Below are positions 11,165 through 23,749 of a stretch of 64,000 bases of DNA, piece by piece (the first letter of the stretch is position 1; every line of letters starts with the position of its first letter). The translations under genes and the position numbers were made by a program. Below the pieces are notes generated by a model, which was not told where the DNA came from, did no database searches, and saw only the letters and a list, made by a program, of their open reading frames with translations. Source of the DNA: Avena insularis (taxonomy: Eukaryota > Streptophyta > Magnoliopsida > Poales > Poaceae); NCBI GenBank assembly GCA_023614405.1, contig CM042684.1, positions 201,444,941-201,508,940 on the forward strand, written 5' to 3'.

Positions 11165-12660
11165 GCAATCATGCTAGGGTTATGAATTCCTCCCAGAGGA
11201 TCCAACAGACATGCACTGCCCTACGGATCCTCCACGAGGGACCTACTAGGCTGGCTCATGAGGACACCTCCTCGAGCCGCCTAAATTCATATAAGCCTGT
11301 GGTCCCCCCAAGGAACCAAAAGGACATGTATTGGCCTTACGGCCTCTCCACGAGGGACCCTGTGGTGGTTCATGAGGGCGCCTCCGTCAGCGTGCCTATA
11401 TTCATGCTAAGACTGCTTCCTCCCGAGGAGCCAACATGAGATGCATTTGCCCTATGGTCTCCTCCACGAGGGACCCTGTGGTGGCTCACGACAAGACTTC
11501 CCTCAAGTTGCATAAATTCATGCCGAGCCCATGCTTCCTCCCCGACGATCCAACAAGAGATGCATTTTCCCACGGTCTCCTCCAAGGGACCTCCCTCAAG
11601 TGGCCTAAATTATGCTAAGTTTACGGCTTCCTCCTCGAGGATCCAATGGGACATGCATTTTCCCTATGATCTCCTCGATGAGGGACCTACAGGTGGCTCA
11701 CTAGGGCACTTCCCTTAAGTGGCATAATTCATGCTAAGCCCACGGCTTTCTCCCCGAGGATCCAACAAGACATGTATTTTCCCTACGGCCTCCACGAGGG
11801 ACCATGGGGTGGCTCACAAGGTCACTTCCCCTCCAGTAGCATAAATTCATGTTGAGCCTATGGTTTCCTTCCCGAGGAGGCAACAAGACATGCATTTTCC
11901 CTAAGGTCTCCTCCAAGAGGGACCTACGTGGCGGCTCATGAGGGCCACTCACCTCAAGTAGCAAACATTCATGTTAGTCCTATGATTTCCTCCCTGAGGA
12001 GCCAACATGACATGCATTTTCCCTATGTTCTCCTCCATGAGGGACCTATGGGGCGGCTCGTGAAGGGCACCTCCCCTCAAGTAGCAGAAATTCATTCTAG
12101 GCCTATGATTTCCTCCTCTAGGAGCCAACAAGACATGCATTTTCCCTATGGTATCATCCACGAGGGACCTACGAGGCACCTCCCCTCAAGTAGCACAAAT
12201 TCATGCCAGGCCTACGGTTTCCTCTCGGAGGAGCCAATGCGACATGCATTTTCCCTACGGTCTCCTCCACGAGGGACCTATGGGGCGTCTTGCGAGGGCA
12301 CTTTCCTTCAAGTAGCATAAATTCATGATAAGCCTACGGCTTCCTCCCTGAGGAGCCAACAGGACATGATTTTTCCCTATGTTCTCCTCCACGAGGGACC
12401 TACAGGGTGGCTCAGGAGGGCACCCCCTTAGCATACTAAATTCGTGTAAGCCCTATGGTTTCCACCTCGAGGAGCCAACAGGAAGTAGATTCATCCTATG
12501 TCTTCCTTCACGAGGGACCCATGGGGCGGCTCTCAAGGGCGCTTCCCATCAAGATTCCTAGAATCACTGGAACCCTACAGTTTTTCTCCTTAGAGGAACC
12601 AACAGAAAACACGTCGCTTCACGGTTTCCTTGAAGGAACCCACGAGCTCTTATCCTCATG
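11165..12660 (+). repeat. Tandem array, about 13 copies of a 116-bp unit
   Basis: The anchor ACATGCATTTTCCCTA recurs, with variation, near 11213, 11326, 11440, 11558, 11651, 11770, 11887, 12009, 12131, 12241, 12364, 12484 and 12606. Each unit also carries CTCCACGAGGGACC, a GGCTCATGAGGGCACCTCC segment, a CTCAAGTAGCA word and a TTTCCTCCCGAGGAGCCAAC stretch. Spacing is 93-122 bases, mean about 116. End units are more diverged than central ones, as expected from unequal exchange. Short ORFs through it are only the repeat read in frame. Confidence 0.9.
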
Positions 12661-13111
12661 AATCCTAACACGCTAAGGACACCAGGCACCTATAGCTTTT
12701 CCCGCTCCGACATGAGAACATCCGCTGCTGCCGGAAACTAGCGAGAAGGAGTAGGAGAGCAGATGTAGATACGCCAGGTGTCGATGTCACCCTCAAGGCG
12801 AGAGACAAGACTCCCACCTCGAGGAATCGCCTCCATGAGGCCATCAACAGCCTCCTCCATGAGGGTACCTGCCATAGAGCTAAGTTCTAGTGTTTACAAT
12901 ACCATTTCCTCTTCATGCACTTCCCTATTTGTGCTCCCCACTTAGGGTTTTTCTTCTCACAAACCTCTCGACGCGCTAATGGGGGCCTCAAGAAACAATC
13001 TCACAGCCATACTAACGAGGGGTTCACTAATCAATTCCCATCATTGATGGACTTAGGTTCGAGGAAGTGGGGAGAACTGGAGGCGTCAATCGGCTAGAAA
13101 ACAAGCACACA
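12661..13111. other. Spacer between array and element B, no feature seen
   Basis: The stretch is GC-rich and shares words such as CTCCATGAGGG with the array next to it, suggesting decayed repeat units up to about 12870. Nothing else is recognisable. Confidence 0.4.
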
Positions 13112-14450
13112 TGTGACACGTAGGTTTTACTGTGTTCGTGCCTCAGAGGACCCTACTCCTGCTTGTCCGCTTCTTGATTATGAGGGATTCAAAAGTTACA
13201 AGGGTGCATGTATGCAATATGGCGAGGTGTATGCTGTGGTGTATAGAGTTGGTCCTCCTCGCTGCCCCTCCCGGCCTTTATATAGAGAGGCTAGGTCTAG
13301 GGTAAAGGTGTTGAGTCGTTGCATTAGGTTTCTTTAATTTTCTATCTACGCTTTGTTGTGTCCTTCAAGAAGTCGAACTCCAATGGGACACCAACATGCC
13401 GGGTTCGATTTACTGTGGACTCTTCTTGGGCTGAACCATAGGCTAATCTTTGAGCACCTGTAAGGTATACCCATGTCAAGAATTTATGTCCAAATAATCA
13501 GAGATTTGGGTGGAGACTATAAATCTTTTGAGTATGGGATATAGGCTCATCCAAGTTCTTTTCGGTGCCGAATTGTGTCATAGGTATTGTCGATATGTGT
13601 GCCTAATTCATCCGGATGATCGATCAGTTAACTGGCTTAGGGAAAAACAACGCTATCTACTCAAATTCGAGTCCTCAGACTCGAATCCGGAATAATGTTG
13701 GCGTAATTCGACTCTTGCCGCGGAGGCCTTATAGAGTTGAATTCCAGTGTTTAGGTGTGGGCACTCGATGCGTCTGTCAAGGCATATTTCATCGTGCATG
13801 TAGGTATGCTTATATCTGGTAGAGCACAACAGATGCATTGCCATGCCTTTCTGAGGTCTTACCTTCACGTTGTAAACGTGGCATCCGAATTTGTTGTCAC
13901 CATGGAGGTTATTCGGGTGACCCGGGAGACATAGTCTCTTTGCAGGGAGAATATGAGGCGGATTTGCTGTTTCGAGTGTGGACGTAGTCGACACACTTTT
14001 AATGACTAAGATTTTTCATAGGGTGGGGCCAACGCCTCCCTATGGGAGTAGCCCCGAGTGCTTGGTTGACTTGTAGAGTCAAGTAAGGACTAAAGTAATC
14101 AAGAGATCTTTGGCTAGAGTAGATGACGCCGTCGACGACGATTACATGATTTGATTTGCCTGCCTAAGCGGTATGGATGGGACGTGATGAAGGTGGGACC
14201 CCATTTCTGGCTGAGATTTGACCAGGCATGCGTAATCTTTGTTTTAAATGTGCCTCCTTAATTCTCGCACGTAGTGGGGAAAGTGCGGTGACGGTTCACT
14301 GTTTCCATCGCCACGCGTCTGCATTGGTTTGCCCCACGCGTCTGGTTGAGGCTTTTCTGGCTGTTAGATTACATCTACCATGTAATTAAGTAGGGCTCCT
14401 GCGTAAATTTTGCCACACCATTGCCTTCCTCCTTAGGCACTTCTTCCATT
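13112..14450 (-). mobile_element. Element B: 3' end with LTR-like sequence (minus strand)
   Basis: On the minus strand a TATA box (CTATATAAAGGC, near 13278-13290) is followed by a GC-rich leader, as in an LTR promoter. The block ends TACGTGTCA near 13112. It lies downstream of B's integrase and antisense ORF, where the 3' LTR should be. I cannot fix the LTR start (a TGTTGG at about 13399 is one candidate), and no matching 5' copy was found to the right, so this is an inference from position. Confidence 0.4.
13278..13290 (-). promoter_or_regulatory. TATA box in the element B LTR-like end
   Basis: Minus-strand TCTATATAAAGGC is a near-ideal plant TATA box. The plus strand also reads TTTATATAGA, so orientation rests on the downstream GC-rich leader. 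Confidence 0.4.
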
Positions 14451-14793
14451 TCTCTTGTTGTTGCTTCATCGCTCGCCTCACCGCGTGATGGATTGGTCTC
14501 AAGACCTTCCCTGTGCTACTTCATGTGATCCCATAGCCACCAAGGATGGGGAAGAAGAAGGTGCGTGCTCAGATCTGTTACCGGATGCTACAGCCAATAA
14601 GAAGGCCGCCACCGAATATGGTAATCGCTGCAGCCGAAGAAGAAGGGTGCTGAATGCGGTCACCAATGGCTCGTGGCAAGACCGCCATTAAGGAGCATGA
14701 GCTCCAACTACACCGCCAAGATGGTCCCTCCCGACTTAAAAAAGACCGCAAGATGCCCGCCTTGAGGTAATCCTAGATCCCTATTGGATTTCG

Positions 14794-17650
14794 GTGATGT
14801 TCCTTGCGCTTGTCCTTAGGGGCCTTTTCTCCCCTCCACAAGTTTGTACGAGGGTTGCTCCACTTCTACGGGCCCGTGTACATCACCGACCCCAAATTCT
14901 ATTTTGCACATTGCGGTTATATCACCTTTGCAAGTGCTGGCTCAAATCGAGCCACACTTCAGCCTTTTCAAAAACTATTCAAGCTAAAGAGGCACTGGGT
15001 TCGGATCTATGGTCTATGACATTGAGGTCGCAGATCCATGTGGACCCGAACGCCCAATACTTCTCCCTCAAGAGCTCCGAGTCCATCCAGGGGTGGAGGG
15101 AGAAGTGGTTTTACATCCGTGATCAGAAGGCCGATGATGACCTTCACGGACTTGCTCCTTTTGATCCGAAATCTGAATTGAAGAGGAGAATGTCTTGGGA
15201 GAATGTGGTGATGCCCCATGAGGCCGAGGAAGTCAAGGATTTGTACAAGCGCGTCGGTGATCTCTAGCTCATTCGAGGGAAGGAGATTGATGGACCGGAC
15301 CTCATCCACACTTGGATGCACCGCCGGTTGTAGCCACTGCAGGATAGGGTGCACTCGATGTATCTTTTTTGGACCGGCGCCGATAATGTCACCAAGGCCT
15401 CTGGGAGAACTTTTCCTCCGGCTAGGTGGACAAAAGGTTTAGGGACAAACACCGGGATTCAGCCGTGTTTCCCTTTCATGCGAGTCACCCCTCCCGAGGT
15501 AACTTTGTCATTTCGCCTCTATCATGCTTCGCTTTTCCCACGTATGCTGGCGATGTAACCTTGTGCTTTGAAGGAAAGGAAGGTGAACACTGCTCGACTC
15601 TACAGCCAAAAGGGATAATTCCTCGAGGCTATGGAGGAGGATGAGTCTAGGTCTACTATGACCATCGCTGAGAGTAGGAAGCCCTTGAATGCAGCGGGCA
15701 CCATTCGCAAGTGCTCCCAAGCAAGGACTGGATGCTTCTTCTCCTGAGATGGTAGAGGATCCTTCGATTGGTGTGGATGCTCTAAGCCCTGTAGTGCAGG
15801 CCATTGTTGCTCCTCCGCCACGGAAGAAGCTGAGGAAGCAAAAAGTAGGCATCTAAGGATTCCTTCACCATGATGATTTTGACAGTAATTCTTTTGCCTC
15901 GACAGATGTTCGATTTTTTCTTTATAGTCTCTTGTCAAGTTTGTTTGCAAACTTTGTTGTAGCAAAATTGTGTCATCATCATCCGATGATCTTGCATCCC
16001 CGAGGAGACCAGAGTCGTGGACTCCAAAGGCAAGGATGTGGAGGAGCACTCTCCTCTCCCTAGATAGCGCCAACTCCGTGCTAACTCCTCGAGTTCCCCA
16101 TATGGGGATTAATAGACGGCTGTCTCAACATCCACACGTATGAGACTTTGGAGTCCCTAGATGAACATGTAAGTGTCCACAAATGTCATTCGAACTTAGG
16201 TTGTTGCTCATGCTTTGGTATCCTCGATAACCTGCCTTGAAGGAGTCCATCTGCCTTGGCGTAACAGATTGCATCATTGGGCCGACAAAGACGCTTACAC
16301 TAGATATCAACAACCGATAACTACAAAGTGAGTTTTGTTAGTTTGTGTTGTGTTGCACTTTTGTTTTGATTGGTATTGATATATTCTCCTTGTTTTGCAA
16401 AGGATATTAGTGACTTGTTCCGTCAGTAATTCTCTTGAGAAGGGAATCAAATAAGTGGCGTAGACGAAGAGAGATGAAGCGCCATGTCCTATGACCGCCA
16501 AGGGAGTTGAAGCAAGACGAAGAAGAGGTGGTGGTCGCTGTGAATAGAGATAAAGAGTTCATGGAACATCTTCTCTCCATCGCTAAAGCGCTTTCAAGTA
16601 TGCTGTTGTTGCAGTTTTTGCGCTTACTAAATCTTTTTCACTTTCACTTATTTTGGCCTCTAATGGTTTTACATGGATCTATCGCGTGGGCGACGCTTCT
16701 AGGGTGAGTTTCGCCTCTAGGCTCTTGCTCGCGAGTATGCTAGCTTTGCCATGGTCAGCCAAAGACCGTAGCGCCTCCATCCAGACTCGCTCAAAAAGGC
16801 CAAGGGTGTTCTTACGCCTTCGAGAGGAGATGGTTCCCAAGGCCAAGATTATTTAAGACCTTGATGGCCTGGTCGAGTCCTTCGCCGAGGGCGTCCCCAA
16901 GTAATTCAAGAATGCACAAAAAGGGGTCGGCGCTACCATGTGACTTGCGATGGCGCAAGCCCATGGTGTCAACCTGAACCCTAGCAAGGTCTCCACGACG
17001 ATGCCGGTTACTACGGATGGCCAGGAGGTATTTTTTCCCTTTTCCACTGCTGTCACAAATATGGGCCTCGCTCATAGAGACACTCGCGAGGTACTTGGAG
17101 GAGCCAAACGGTCAAAACTGCCAAGGCCACGATGTCAAGGGCTATAGCTCAGAAGGCCACGGTGTTCGAGGCTACCACTGAATCGATGAAGCCCCCCGAG
17201 TGCCAATGCATAGATGTAGGCTTAATCATGTTGTCCTTTTGTAATCATGCTGGTACTTGTAGGCCTTGTCCTGAATTATGTTTGTGGGGGAGTGCCCCTT
17301 ATCAAAACTTGTTAAGTTTCATGCTTGAATCTTCTGTGCTTTGTTCCTTTTGAATGGTGGCTCTTATCCTTCTATTCTTTTGCCTGGTTAGGGTCCTTCG
17401 AGTGATTCACATGATATGCCTTCTGCTGATGCGCATGGTTAATCCTCCCCTAGCGAACCTGTGGCACAACCATCGCTCAAGGTGGAGGAGCTATCGTTGT
17501 CTCGATTTATGCGACTGCAGAAGTATTTAGAGGAGAGGTACTAGTCATCCGTGGTATTGCCGATGTTCAGAAGTCGAAGCCAAGAACGCCATCGAACACG
17601 AGAAGTATCTCCTTGGCGAGGTGGCCCAGCTTAATGAGCAATTGTAATGT
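14794..17650 (+). pseudogene. Element B antisense ORF (gypsy-type transposon protein, PF04195-like)
   Basis: This plus-strand ORF lies antisense to, and downstream of, the minus-strand pol of element B. The open part (14794-15267, 157 codons) contains the stretch SLKSSESIQGWREKWFYI, a hallmark of the domain Pfam calls putative gypsy-type transposon. Further on come alkaline, Glu/Lys-rich stretches. Near 17575-17647 the frame reads EAKNAIEHEKYLLGEVAQLN, a coiled-coil-like C-terminus ending in a stop. Frameshifts and stops break the rest. Extra ORFs of this kind, often antisense, are known in Tat-lineage elements such as Grande; their role is unknown. It is unlikely to be a host gene. Confidence 0.65.
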
Positions 17651-18640
17651 TAGTTTCTCTGACTCCTTTTCCCTATATGTATCACTTGTAATGGCGACTC
17701 ACTCCTATGCTTTTTGATTGTTTTGCTTGTGAGTCTTCGCCTCCGTAGGGAAGAAAATGATACTTAAGTATAAGACCGAACGGCCTAACCCAAGAGCAAT
17801 TGGAAGTTAGCGGTATTTCTAGGTCGACAAGGATCATGTAATGTGTTAGCGATGCCGCAAGATCGCGTCGCAGTGTGCACTACTTGAAGAAGGCGCACAC
17901 GCTTGAAGCATATCTTCCGCAATGTTTCTTGACACTGTGGCCTCGAGCATGTTTGCTCTAATGAGGAAATTTCATAACTACAACAATGAATGTGTGCACC
18001 AACAAATTGGTTGTGTGCTAAGGCTTAGCACTTAGCGCATGCAACCTCGACATAGACTTGGGTGCCGTGTCAGAGAGCCGCCACCACCTCCAAGAGAGGG
18101 ATGGCGTGGAACATGGTGCCCCACTATCGAGCTATCGACCAGCCAGTCAAGACATCATTGATTTGTTCGACCAACATACCAATGTTCTCCTTTTACATTA
18201 GTAGGATAGTTGTTGGACCTACAACAAATGTATAGGTGTTGTAAAACTTGTATAATCGCTTTGACCGGTGTTGATACCCATATTTGTATGTATAGTTGTT
18301 AGCTTAGTTGTTTCAATGAGTGTGATATTGTATGTAATGCCTTTTCGTTAGCCTAAGGCTTGTGCATCTCACCGCCTTTGTTAGCTTGCTAGTTATGCTT
18401 GCAACTAGGTTGGTTTTACCAAGGGTTCGATTTGCACTATGGTCGCCTACTCGTGTCATCAAGTATGTTCGAAAGTGATGAGGTCGACAAGGTATGCAGC
18501 CCCGAGTGCAGAAATAGCAATGTAAATGAAAACAAAAACAAAGTTGGTGGAACTTAGCTTTATACATTTGTAGAATATCGAGGTACAATGTCTGCTAAGT
18601 AGCATGGTCGAGTAGCCTTATTGTAAAAGTAAAACATCTA
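17651..18640. other. Spacer between B's antisense ORF and integrase
   Basis: About 1 kb with no domain. A short minus-strand ORF (18313-18588) has no recognisable content. Unlike element C, B has no obvious tandem array in this interval. Confidence 0.4.
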
Positions 18641-19599
18641 AGGGTAGAAACGGCATGCCTAAGCAATGTTTTAGGGGTTGAGTACGCTGACCGCTTCTCT
18701 CACGCCCTTCAAGCGGTAGGCGCCACCGGGATTACTTATGTAATCACATAGGGTCCCTCGTGGGGACTCGAGCTTGAGGTGTCCTTTCCGCTTCAACGCA
18801 GGACGAGGTCTCCTTTATGGACCTTCGCAGCTGCCGGCTATGGTAGTTGCGGAGGCTTTGCTGGTAGATCATGGACTTCTACTGCAATCTCACGTGCTTC
18901 GTCAAGGAGGTCGACGGAGTCTTCAAGTACGATCGTTGAATTGGCCTCGTAGTACGCCGCGACCCTTGTGGCCTTATAGGCGCACCGCAGTAGTACTACC
19001 TGCCGCCATGTACCATGAAGAACGGGTGTAGCCTGCGCTGTTTGGGGTTGTGCGAGGCTCCATAGTATCGATGGTAGCTCTCTACAAGCAGCCAGCTGCT
19101 CGCCGAGTGGTCCGAGGAGTCTTTCTTGATGCTATTGTAGAGAAGGCCATTGGCCTGCTTCGACTTGACTGCTGGTTTGGGGATGTGCTACCAAAGCATA
19201 GCCGATGTTGATTCCCAGGTTTTCGCAGAAATCCTAGAACTCTTGAGGTGAAGTTCGTCCCATTGTCGCGATGATGTTGTGCGGCACCCCAAACCTAAAG
19301 ACGATGGACTCAAGAATTTGACGGGCGGTGCCGCTTGTCCGGTTCATCATCGCATGGCCTCGATCCTCTTGGTGAACTTGTCAACTGTGGATGAGGAGGA
19401 AAGTGTAACCTCCGCTTGATGACTTTTCCAGCTTGCCAACCATGTCGAGTCCCCATTGGCGCAAAGGGCCAGGCCATAGGTATTGGCCTCGAGCTCTATT
19501 CTAGGTGCATGCGGTTTATCCGTGAATCTTTGGCAGCATTGCACTTTGGACGATGTCCTTGGGATCACGATCGCCATTGGACAAGAGAATCCAGCTCGT
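18640..19599 (-). pseudogene. Element B integrase (C-terminal two thirds), minus strand
   Basis: Integrase inserts the cDNA into the host chromosome. On the minus strand, from 19599 leftward, the order is: zinc-finger-adjacent segment (CPMA, then AKDIV-like residues), the VDKFTKRIEAM core entry (about 19350-19385), the FGVPHNII segment (about 19270), a QTSGQ-like HPQxNGQ site (about 19190), SVDLLDEAREI (about 18880-18920), and a KGDLVLR segment near 18800. These match Tat-type integrases. Several frameshifts break it. Its N-terminus lies 15 kb away at about 34600, beyond the inserted element C. Confidence 0.75.
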
Positions 19600-20393
19600 T
19601 GTTAGGGATACCCTCGGTAGGGTAACACCAGGTATGAAGGCTTGAAGTTAGCCGAGGTAACGGCGTGGTCAAGCAAGTGTTGGCCGGTCATCTCAAGGCA
19701 GTCAACCACTTGAGTAACCCGACCCATGGAGAATCTCCTTCCGTAGTCGGCCTGACATAAAATATATGCCTGCCATGTTTGTCTATATATTATGCAGTAC
19801 CGAAGCCAAGTTAGCCACGCATAGCGGACTATCATATGGCTTCCAAGAGAAGGAAGGAATCTCCGCTGGTCAAAAGGTGGCTTTATTAGTTGTAGCATGA
19901 GCAAAGCAAAGAGAGAGGAGGACCAATAGGTCGTGGCGACCAAGGTGACGCGGCACGTCGGCTGACGTAGTTTCGTGTCCGGTGAAGCTTAAAGACAAGG
20001 ATTATTGCTATGGTTACGCCCAAAGCCCTGACGAGATATTAAAGGAATAAAGAAGCATCTAGCTTTTAACTAAGGGCATATTCGAGAATATACTGCCATG
20101 TGTGCCCTAACATTGTAACCTGGGTTCCCCTATATAAGGAGCACCGGGGCCTCCATAGAGGGGGATCGATCATTTTCTCTATTAAAGATAGAACTCTAGA
20201 GCTAGCTTCTGGGTAGTAAGAGACATAGTCTCATTCTCACCACTAGCTTGAAGAGCACATGTAAACTCCATTGATAGAGCAAATACAAGAACTTCTGTGC
20301 ATGGAATCACCACATTTCCCTCCCTGGATTCCCCTAGCACACATTGGCCCCATCTTTAGCCTATCCATGGCATCTGCCATGCCACCACCACGA
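19600..20393 (+). mobile_element. Element C 5' LTR
   Basis: It starts TGTTAGGGATACC and matches the copy at 33775 over its length, including ACATAAAATATATGCC, GGTCAAAAGGTGGCTTT and ACTCCATTGATAGAGC. The TATA box is at 20131-20140. The end is set where the copies stop matching, after CACCACCACG. Confidence 0.8.
20131..20140 (+). promoter_or_regulatory. TATA box, element C 5' LTR
   Basis: TATATAAGGA follows a C-rich stretch, as in many plant LTR promoters. The matching site in the 3' LTR (34341-34350) reads TATATGAGCA. Confidence 0.6.
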
Positions 20394-20394
20394 T

Positions 20395-20412
20395 AGTTGG
20401 TGCTCATCAGTA
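20395..20412 (+). other. Possible primer-binding site, element C
   Basis: AGTTGGTGCTCATCAG directly follows the LTR. It resembles the GTTGGCGC-type sites of grass Tat-lineage elements but has mismatches, so the tRNA cannot be named safely. Confidence 0.35.
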
Positions 20413-21671
20413 AAGCGGTGCTAGCAGGGTTAAAATCGACGGTAAGCATCTCCAACACCGCGAGCGCGTAGTCTCTGGCCCGGTTCAGCTTTGGAGTGCC
20501 GGACTATGTCATCGACAATGCATGGAGCTTCAGCACCCCCTCCACGCAACGGCGTCTTCATCAAACTTGGCACGCATAAGATCTACGTCGGTGTCGACGA
20601 GTCCTGCGTTCATCCATGGCACGTTGTCGAGGGAGGCGAACCACCTCTCAGCGTAGCACGTGGTGTGTGTATTACTCGCCCCCCAGTAGCGCTGAGGTCC
20701 TGATGACCGCGCCAGACGCAGGAGCAAGCAAGGGCCCATCGCCAAAGCTGGAAGTCATGCTGAAGAAGACCAGGTCTAGGTTCCCACCGAGAGGCCAGAG
20801 AATGTGCTCTAGAAGGCAATAGATAGCCTAGCAACACCAATAGCACCTCTGGTAGATCCTACTCAGGCGCAAGCTAAGTTAGAAGAAACTAGGAAGAATA
20901 TGTTAGCTGGGGAAAAGAATGTAGCAGAGTTGCAGAAGTCCTTGAACATTACTTTGAAAGAATATTCAAAAGGAAACCGCATAGATTGGGTGAAAATCCG
21001 AGGTAGAAACCTGATTTACTGAGACTGACAAGGAATACGAGCCTAGAACGGGTCAGCAGCCACAATAGTAACAGGAGGGCTGGAAAGGTACAAGACTCGG
21101 CAAAGAACCTCGTGGCGAGCAAATGCGGTCAAGGTCCGAGTTAGAAGGTTTAACTAGAGAGGCCCGGAAAGGCAACAAGAGAGGGTGAACCACTTGTCGA
21201 GGGTCGCCACAAAGAAATGAAGAAATGGACAAAGCAAACCCGCACTACTAAGAGCATCGCATACGGTTCATTCAAGAAATATCCCTGCAAGATCCGGGGA
21301 GCGATCACATCCGGGGTCACCATCCCAAGAGAGAAGAGGTGGTAAACTCCGGGAGAAGAGACAAATGATGGTCCTCAGATGACCCGTGAGAGCCGGTAAA
21401 GGCAAAGCAAAGGTAAGTTGATGAAGATCGACACAAGACCATTGTGCCGAGGCGGTTGGCCGAGGTAACCGCGACTCAAGGCAATGTCGGTCAAAAGGAA
21501 TGTCGCTAACGCAATGCCGGACAAAGATGATCCCGCTGGAATGGGATGAAAACGTAATTTCAAGAAAGGCGCGCAGCCAGTCACACCCTCGAAGAGGGAA
21601 GTGCAGGACAAGCAGCGCAACAATAGAATGCTTGTCCGGACCAGGAAAGATACAATGATGGTTATTCAGCT
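20413..21671 (+). other. Element C leader region
   Basis: The 1.26 kb between the primer site and the recognisable gag is low in clear domains. Short ORFs on both strands (20491-20846, 21375-21623) overlap each other and look like chance frames. It probably holds the leader and the decayed gag N-terminus. Confidence 0.4.
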
Positions 21672-22480
21672 ATGATCAACGAAGGGTACCCTAGACCGGA
21701 TCACCATATAATTGGGTCCAGGCTGGGAAGCAGAAACTTGCAGCCAGATGATGCGAGGCTGAAACTGGATAGAATTTACAGGTCGGAGTTAATCAAGGTA
21801 CAAGGTCCTCCTGGTCCGGCATGCTTTGGGCCCCGGATCATGAAGGAGCCACCGGTGCCAAACTTTCAGTTGGCCAGAGGAACCATAACCTACGATGGTA
21901 GTATTAGGCCAGAGGATTGGCTGATTGATTATGCAACGCGTCAAGATTGCAACCGGAAATTTGAGATGAGCAAAGGAGATATGTGCCACAAATGTTGAGG
22001 GACTAGCGAGAGTTTGGTTGAACAATTTGCCACCAGAAGTATTAATCTGGCTAGATTTTGAGGAGTTATTCGTTAGCAACTTCTTAAGCACTACAAGAGG
22101 CCCAATAGGCTACGACTTTGGCTATGCCGCAAATACCGAATGAGCCAGACCGATTTCTTGACTCGGTGCAGTAATGTGCAAAACCTCATGTAGGGGGTAA
22201 TTGAATCACAAGTAATTGCGGTTTGTCAAGGCTGTAGATATGGAAGTATGTTGTGGCAAAGATTGCAGCAAGATATGCCAACCACTTTGGCTGAGACGAT
22301 CCAGATCGCAGACTCGTATGCTTTGGGAGATCCAACCCAACCCCGGCTAATGTCACGCGAGGCAAACAAGGAAAATTACAACCGAGATGGCTCCGGGTCA
22401 TCAAGGAGAAATGATTTCTGAGGAAAGAGAAGGGATGAACGTCCGGAATAAAGATATAACTTGAAGTAGGTGGAAAGCGG
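21672..22480 (+). pseudogene. Element C gag, broken
   Basis: The frame at 21672-21998 reads GTITYDGSIRPEDWLIDYAT, the start of the plant retrotransposon gag core. Pieces in other frames continue it: VWLNNLPPE-like residues near 22010, SQTDFLTRCSNVQN near 22140-22185, then GVIESQVIA, then PTTLAETIQIADSYALG near 22280-22330. This is the capsid domain of a Tat-lineage gag. A basic, poorly conserved tail follows to about 22900. Confidence 0.7.
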
Positions 22481-23106
22481 TAGACCGGATCATCCCAATG
22501 CTAGCGCCAGCCAGCGCTAAAAAACTAGATGGCAAAACTGGCAGCAGAAAAATTAAGGGAAGAATCCTTGGACCCCGGAGCAGAAAAAGCAATGCCAAGA
22601 GCGGAAAGATCGATCGAGGTATAAGTTCGAGTCTATGTTGGATCAACCTTGCAAGTTTCATACACCAAGTCCGAATGGCCTGGCGAATCACACGACCCGG
22701 CAATGTGAGTGGATGAGGAAGTTGAGTGTATTGTTCGGGAATGCTCAGTACCTCGAACGTAAGCACCTAGGAATGATGCACCACAGCAACCATTACTGAA
22801 AGGGGGAAATGGACAGCAAATAACGTTGCCACCACCCCCGCCAAGGTATGAAAATCAGGAAAGGAGGGATGATGTACATCAAGGGGACAATAACCAACAA
22901 AGCAAGGCCAAGGTTACCACGCAAATGAGGGACCTAAACGAGTATAGGGAGCATCATCAAAGTTATCAGTGTTTACTACGTAAGAAAATGACTGAAAAGC
23001 TTGCAACACCGCATATGGAGGTAAACGCTAATGCCGGGCAAAAGAGTGAGATATATGCCCCGCGCATCGTGAGATTACGTGGAATATTAAGGATCACCCA
23101 AAGATC

Positions 23107-23661
23107 ATGCCTAGTCTGTGGACCTATGCACTGGTCCTAGATCCGACATTCATCGAGCCGAATCTCAATTTGAGGTTTTCCAAAGTACTGATTGACAATG
23201 GCAGTAGCATCAACATTTTGTACAAGGATACCATGCACAAGTTGGGAATAATAGAGAACATGCTGCAAGCAACGAGGACCACCTTTCATGGTATTGTGCC
23301 AGGTATTTCCTATGAGCCAATTGGTAAGGTCCAGGTTGATGTATTATTCGCACGAGAGATAATTGCTGGACCGAGAATTTGGAGTTCAAGCGGTGAACTG
23401 GAGAGCGCTTATCACGTGTTACTCGGCAGGCCCGTGATGAACAAGTTCATGGCAAGTACTCACATCAGCTACCTTAAGATGAAACTTCCCGGACCTAGAG
23501 GAGTGATAACTATATCAGGGGACTTCAGGCATTCGATCGAAAAGGCCACCGGATCTAACTTAGCCGAAGTCACCGTGATAGCTCGTAAAAAGGAAGATAT
23601 TGAAGTGGCAAGATCGCTCAATCACAGAAAGATATGCCAGCTCCGACCAACCCACATGTAA
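23107..23661 (+). pseudogene. Element C aspartic protease region
   Basis: This protease would cut the polyprotein. The 184-codon open stretch contains KVLIDNGSSINILY (about 23185-23225), where the catalytic box of the family reads DGGS, so Gly is replaced by Asn beside the catalytic Asp. Next come RTTFHGIVPG and HVLLGRPVMNKFMASTHISY, the closing segment of Tat-type proteases. It is the longest intact coding stretch of the element. Confidence 0.75.
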
Positions 23662-23749
23662 GCTGCATTCCAAGCAACCAAGGATACAAAGAAAGTGCCA
23701 ATCGATGATCAGTTCCCAGAGCACACTGTAACCATTGGTGCCAGGTTAA

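Noticed and set aside
13653..13994. Minus-strand ORF of 113 codons
   Set aside because: No domain and no homologous motif; it lies in the LTR-like end of element B.
15508..16073. Minus-strand ORFs of 114 and 157 codons
   Set aside because: They are antisense to the plus-strand transposon-protein ORF of element B and have no recognisable domain.
18774..19031. Plus-strand ORF of 85 codons
   Set aside because: It is the complement of element B integrase, whose motifs are clear on the minus strand.
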